Source: Eggerthellaceae bacterium (GTDB lineage Bacteria > Actinomycetota > Coriobacteriia > Coriobacteriales > Eggerthellaceae). Taken from it: a DNA stretch of 10,875 bases. Numbering within the stretch: position 1 is the stretch's first letter; each line of letters opens with the position of its first letter. The DNA is taken from the NCBI GenBank assembly GCA_017459485.1, contig JAFUCW010000440.1:1-10875 (forward strand). The letters run 5' to 3'. Below are positions 7,664 through 10,875 of the stretch, piece after piece. The notes beneath the pieces were generated by a model. The model worked only from the letters and a program-made list of their open reading frames with translations. It searched no databases and had not been told where the DNA came from. Position numbers and translations under genes: made by a program.

Positions 7664-10321
7664 TTACGCACTATCCCCATCACTTGACTCGGATGGTTCC
7701 TCGTACAAAGGGTCTCCGGGAAGAATGTCTTCGAAAATCCTGCAATCGCGACACGTTTTTTCAATAGGCCGACCATCGTCTCCCCATCCGCTCACGACCC
7801 ACCTGTGTTCGCCAGTGGATGGAATGATCAGGTCGTTTTCAGACATGACATTGTTTTCCTCGACCGTGGTAGCGCTTTCGTAATTGCTGGCGTTGGGATC
7901 GCTACCCGGATAGAACTTGCGACCACACACGGAGCACTCCCAATGCTCGGCTTCACCATTGGCGTTGCAGGTCGGGTCTTTTTTGTCAACATGCTGCAAC
8001 GAGTGGTAGGGCTGGTAGATACCGTCTATCCAGGTGCCGCAGTATGCATGAATCCTGCCGCCACCTTCGGAACTGGCCACTCCGTAGTCCTTGCCGTAGG
8101 CAAGCGTGAAGTACAACACCAGCACGCTGCCGTCCACCAGCTCCTTGTCTCCCAACGACGAATTCTGATAGAGCGCACCGCCCTCTTCCTCCAAGTAGTA
8201 GGTCCATCCGCTGCCAAGAGCATAGTCCTTCTCTCCCAGGCTATCGACGGGATGCCGCCCCACAAGATTCGAGTCGTACTCGCCGCTTTTCTCGAGCATG
8301 AAGCGCAAGGTAGGTGGAATAACAAGGTCACGCAAGCTGACTCCGTATATTCGCTTGAGATAGCCGGAGGACTCGAACTGGTCGTCAGGGGTCAGTCCGA
8401 ATTCGTTGAGCGCCTTCAGCACCGCATCCTTTGCTTTATCTCCTTGAAGGATGTCGATGTTGTCAGCGACGTAGGTTCTTGCTGCAATGCGATCAAGGCC
8501 CACCGTGGTCATGTCGATCACGACCGTGCACGTTCCGCGCTTGTCTCCTTCGGCAACCTGGTTGTACACGAAGGTGAAGGCTCGGTATGCGGAAGACATC
8601 TCATCGTCGGTCCAAGCGGTAATCTCGACATCGACTGTCACTTGGTCACCGCTTTCAACAGCAATGTTCGGAAGCGTATAGTGGAGCGACCCACTTCCCT
8701 CGCCGCCGGGACGCTGCAAAACGTTACTCTCCCCTGTTTCTCGCACGGTGTACTTCACTTCGATGTTGCTCGAATTCACAAGGGAGCCATCGGGGTTGAA
8801 GAAGGCAACATTGAAGTCGTGGTTGATGTTGTCTATTTCGTAGACCTTGCCAAACTCAAGGCTACCCGCGTCGTCCCAGGCAGAAAGGCTGCTGAAGCGC
8901 TCGCCTTGATCGGGATGATCTGCATTGGCCCGCTGAGTGCGATAGGTGATGGGAATAGCAATCTCCTCAAGCACCGTCTTCGAACCGTCACTGTTAGTCC
9001 GTATAAGCCTAAGCCTTACGTTGGTTGTGGGGTAATTAGCAACATATTCTGAAAGGTTCACCTTGTAGGTCGTGCTGCCAAGCAAGGGTTTGCCGAGCAC
9101 CGTATACCCACTTGGGCTAAGCCCGGTCCCCCGTCCAAGGGCCGAAACTTCCAACTCGAGGCTGTCGTCGTCGACAACGCGCCCCTGGCCGTCCACGATG
9201 TACGCTTGGAATGCCAGTTCGTCACCAGTCAGAGTGCCGACGCCCACATCATCTGACGAACCGATGTAGACCACTGGCCGATCGCCTTGATGCCCAAGCG
9301 TGGTTTCGATGTGGAAACTCGCGGGTTGCGAATCGGAGCTGGAGCTCGAACTGCTCGGCCTTGAAAGCGTTATGGTGTATTCGGACTTGGCTTCGCCGTA
9401 TGTTCCCTTGAGCGCGTCTTGCCATCCACCCCAATCGATGTCGGTGTAGCCTTCTGCCCGAAACTCGGAAACAAGGTTCTGCACCTTGGCCTCAAGATCG
9501 CTGCCCTTGATGTCGATGTTGGACATGCGCCTATCGGTCGCAGGCTCGCTCTTGTCCCCCGCCACCACGTTGACCGTGATGGTCTTGGGCGTAGGCCTGC
9601 CCGTCCCATCGCCACTCGAACCGCCGCCTCCGGAGCTGTTGGATCCGCCTGAACCACCGCCCGAGCTGGACGAGCCGCCCGAACCACCGGAACTTCCCGA
9701 GCCAGAACCACTCGAGCTGGAACCACCGGAGCTCGCCTGGCTCGATCCGCTCGAACTGGAACCGCTCGAACTTGGAGTAGAGCTTTGAGAGCTGCTCGAA
9801 CTAGAGCTTGAGCTGCTGGAATTGGAGCTGGAGCTCGAACTGCTCGTGTCGGGTTCCAGGTCGGTCTTCTGCTCTTCGGGCTGTTCCGGGTCCTTCGGCC
9901 GGTCCTGCTGCTGCTCTTGTTGTTGTTCGGGTTGCTCTTCCGTTTGGCTGCTGCTCTGCTCCTGCTGTTCAGGCTGACTGCCGCTTTGCTCTTCCGGTTG
10001 ACTGCTGCTTTGCTGTTCTTGCTGGCTGCTGCTCTGCTGCTCTTCTTGTTGCTGTTCAGGAGGCTGGGACTCTTCGTCCTGCTCTTGCTGGTCGTCTTCG
10101 GAAAGGTTCGGGTCCTCTATGTCTAGGTCCTCGCCAATGTCGTCGTAGGCTTCCGACACCGTCATGGACTCCAGCGTTATCTCGCTCGCATCCGCTGTCT
10201 TGATCGGATTCTCTGGAGCGACGGGGTCTTGGATCAAAATGCAGAACACCACGAACGCGACCGCCAAGACAGCAGCCGCAATGCGGGCAATCCACCGTTT
10301 CTGCTGCGCGTCGAGCTTCAT
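7664..10321 (-). CDS. Membrane-anchored surface protein with transcobalamin-like (DUF4430-type) beta domain
   Basis: 885 aa. A short basic head and membrane helix (about 11-31) act as an uncleaved signal anchor. A disordered stalk follows: Gln/Glu/Ser-rich 75-158, then Ser/Gly-rich 159-240. Residues 245-590 are unassigned beta-rich domains. Residues 597-747 resemble the transcobalamin C-terminal beta domain: 'AKDAVLKALNEFGL', 'SGYLKRIYGVSL', 'SGWTYYLEEEG' and 'LVDGSVLVLYFTLAYGKDYG', with an insertion of about 45 residues between the second and third blocks. The tail has a repeat common in bacterial surface proteins (HVDKKDPTCNANGEAEHWEC, then CSVCGRKF 796-803 and CRDC 857-860), perhaps a metal or disulfide site. 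It is the first gene after the B12 riboswitch, so a role in capturing cobalamin at the surface is likely but inferred. The start ATG 10321 (MKLDAQQKRW) lies downstream of the terminator hairpin; a GTG at 10396 in the same frame lies before it and would be translated through it. The frame is intact to its TAG-type end at 7664. Confidence 0.93.
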   Translation of the reverse strand: MKLDAQQKRWIARIAAAVLAVAFVVFCILIQDPVAPENPIKTADASEITLESMTVSEAYDDIGEDLDIEDPNLSEDDQQEQDEESQPPEQQQEEQQSSSQQEQQSSSQPEEQSGSQPEQQEQSSSQTEEQPEQQQEQQQDRPKDPEQPEEQKTDLEPDTSSSSSSSNSSSSSSSSSSSQSSTPSSSGSSSSGSSQASSGGSSSSGSGSGSSGGSGGSSSSGGGSGGSNSSGGGGSSGDGTGRPTPKTITVNVVAGDKSEPATDRRMSNIDIKGSDLEAKVQNLVSEFRAEGYTDIDWGGWQDALKGTYGEAKSEYTITLSRPSSSSSSSDSQPASFHIETTLGHQGDRPVVYIGSSDDVGVGTLTGDELAFQAYIVDGQGRVVDDDSLELEVSALGRGTGLSPSGYTVLGKPLLGSTTYKVNLSEYVANYPTTNVRLRLIRTNSDGSKTVLEEIAIPITYRTQRANADHPDQGERFSSLSAWDDAGSLEFGKVYEIDNINHDFNVAFFNPDGSLVNSSNIEVKYTVRETGESNVLQRPGGEGSGSLHYTLPNIAVESGDQVTVDVEITAWTDDEMSSAYRAFTFVYNQVAEGDKRGTCTVVIDMTTVGLDRIAARTYVADNIDILQGDKAKDAVLKALNEFGLTPDDQFESSGYLKRIYGVSLRDLVIPPTLRFMLEKSGEYDSNLVGRHPVDSLGEKDYALGSGWTYYLEEEGGALYQNSSLGDKELVDGSVLVLYFTLAYGKDYGVASSEGGGRIHAYCGTWIDGIYQPYHSLQHVDKKDPTCNANGEAEHWECSVCGRKFYPGSDPNASNYESATTVEENNVMSENDLIIPSTGEHRWVVSGWGDDGRPIEKTCRDCRIFEDILPGDPLYEEPSESSDGDSA
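9602..10099 (-). repeat. Low-complexity stalk coding region (Q/E/S then S/G)
   Basis: Codes for residues 75-240 of the surface protein: a Gln/Glu/Ser-rich half with recurring 'SSSQ..EQ' blocks (75-158), a run of almost pure Ser (159-178) and a Ser/Gly-rich half. It is probably an extended, flexible spacer that carries the folded domains through the cell wall. Serine is written with all kinds of Ser codons (AGC, TCG, TCC, TCT, TCA, AGT) mixed together, so the DNA is less repetitive than the protein. Confidence 0.85.
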
Positions 10322-10359
10322 GCCCCGGTTCGCTTCCCCTTCGCCAAAACGAGCCCAAC

Positions 10360-10387
10360 AAAAAAGCCCATCTTCCGATGCGCCCGT
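10360..10387 (-). terminator. Rho-independent terminator (riboswitch expression platform)
   Basis: Minus strand: stem GCGCATC (10383-10377), GNRA-type loop GGAA, stem GATGGGC (10372-10366), then six T (10365-10360). Six of seven pairs form with one G-G mismatch. It lies between the cobalamin aptamer and the first structural gene, so B12 binding would be expected to stop transcription here. It also argues that the coding start is the later ATG at 10321. Confidence 0.7.
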
Positions 10388-10436
10388 TTTCTGCACTCTT
10401 CCTTTTAGGCCCTACGGCAGTAACTCGCCACCTAGA

Positions 10437-10630
10437 CCGCTACCTCGGACAGGTCTCTGGCTTGCGCAACCCGCCCGCGTCCGACAGCCCCGCCCATCCC
10501 AGTGGATAGCGCGCCGATGCGCAAGCGGCGCCGCGCTTCACAGTGGCGGTACCGCGCGGGATTTCCACCCGCTTCCCTCTTGCCTGGACCAGGCAGGATT
10601 CCCTGCGCATCCCAAGCGACCCGAAGCCAT
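10437..10630 (-). promoter_or_regulatory. Cobalamin (B12) riboswitch aptamer
   Basis: Minus strand carries the conserved blocks in order: AGAGGGAAGCGGGTGGAAAT (about 10580-10561), CCCGCGCGGTACC, the B12-box-like GCCACTGTGA (about 10546-10537), a variable GC-rich arm, and AGCCAGAGACCTGTCC (10461-10446) ending in GAGGTAGCGG. These match the cobalamin class-I pattern (GGGAA, GGTGnAAnTCC, CCGCCACTGT, AGnCnGnAGACCTGCC). Its orientation is towards the six-gene - strand cluster, so the cluster is very probably repressed when cobalamin is plentiful. The outer boundaries are approximate; the ligand form (adenosyl-, methyl- or hydroxo-cobalamin) cannot be told by eye. Confidence 0.93.
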
Positions 10631-10644
10631 TTAGCTTACGCGTA

Positions 10645-10674
10645 ATTATACAATACGAAGACGCCCTTTGTCCT
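10645..10674 (-). promoter_or_regulatory. Promoter of the B12-controlled cluster
   Basis: Minus strand has a perfect -10 TATAAT (10650-10645) and a -35-like AGGACA (10674-10669; four of six to TTGACA) with an 18-base spacer. Transcription would begin near 10638, just ahead of the riboswitch. It faces away from eno. Confidence 0.7.
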
Positions 10675-10711
10675 GATTACACACCTCTTTCTTCTTCCTC
10701 TTCTGGTCTCT

Positions 10712-10717
10712 TATGCT
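10712..10717 (+). promoter_or_regulatory. Possible -10 element of eno
   Basis: TATGCT (four of six to TATAAT) lies 47 bases before the eno start. The upstream 30 bases are pyrimidine-rich and show no good -35 box, so this is only a tentative placement. Confidence 0.3.
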
Positions 10718-10763
10718 AACCTAGTCGCATAAGCAAAACCGCTCTTGGCAAGGAGGCCCTTAA

Positions 10764-10875
<112 letters not shown>

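Noticed and set aside
7815..7835. IPSTG near the C-terminus as a sortase motif
   Set aside because: It is not followed by a hydrophobic helix and basic tail, and the protein already has an N-terminal membrane anchor.
7805..9052. 415-codon + strand open frame
   Set aside because: Opposite the transcobalamin-like domain coding region; no recognisable domain and no SD.
9602..10099. CRISPR-like or tandem DNA repeat
   Set aside because: The periodicity comes from Ser/Gln/Gly codons in frame. There are no evenly spaced identical repeats or unique spacers.
10322..10396. GTG at 10396 as start of the large surface protein
   Set aside because: The added 25 codons run through the terminator hairpin and T tract, and would put a non-signal-like head before the membrane anchor. 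ATG 10321 fits better.

Overview
The window suggests a GC-rich, Gram-positive-type bacterium. The proteins are Actinobacteria-like, and a member of the Coriobacteriia (Eggerthella/Slackia-type gut anaerobe) is my best guess. The reasons are high-GC third positions, lipoprotein and signal-anchor surface proteins with Ser/Gly/Gln-rich stalks, no sign of an outer membrane, and a MoxR-DUF58-transglutaminase set beside surface proteins. This taxonomic call is inference.

Layout, right to left. At the far right the + strand starts a housekeeping enolase gene (eno, from 10764), cut by the window edge. The 442-base divergent gap 10322-10763 holds the eno start signals and, on the - strand, a promoter (TATAAT at 10645-10650), a class-I-like cobalamin riboswitch (about 10437-10630) and a rho-independent terminator (10360-10387). 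Everything left of it is one - strand series of six genes with gaps of 52, 25, 22, 18 and 78 bases and no terminator that I can see between them. In transcription order these are: (1) an 885-aa membrane-anchored surface protein with a long disordered stalk and a transcobalamin-like beta domain (DUF4430 type); (2) a lipoprotein with an alpha/alpha-toroid (prenyltransferase/terpenoid-cyclase-like) domain; (3) a MoxR-type AAA+ ATPase; (4) a DUF58 membrane protein; (5) a polytopic transglutaminase-like protein whose catalytic Cys-His-Asp is replaced by Ser-His-Glu; (6) a secreted multi-domain beta-sandwich protein that runs off the left edge.

How they may work together: animal B12 carriers (intrinsic factor, transcobalamin, haptocorrin) are made of an alpha/alpha-barrel domain plus a beta domain that clamp cobalamin between them. 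Genes 1 and 2 encode one of each type as separate surface-tethered proteins, under a B12 riboswitch. The simplest reading is a two-piece, intrinsic-factor-like cobalamin-capture system on the cell surface of a Gram-positive-type bacterium. The MoxR-DUF58-pseudo-transglutaminase trio would be a dedicated assembly or maturation machine, and gene 6 an extra surface component. The riboswitch and domain types are visible in the sequence; cobalamin binding and the assembly role are inference.
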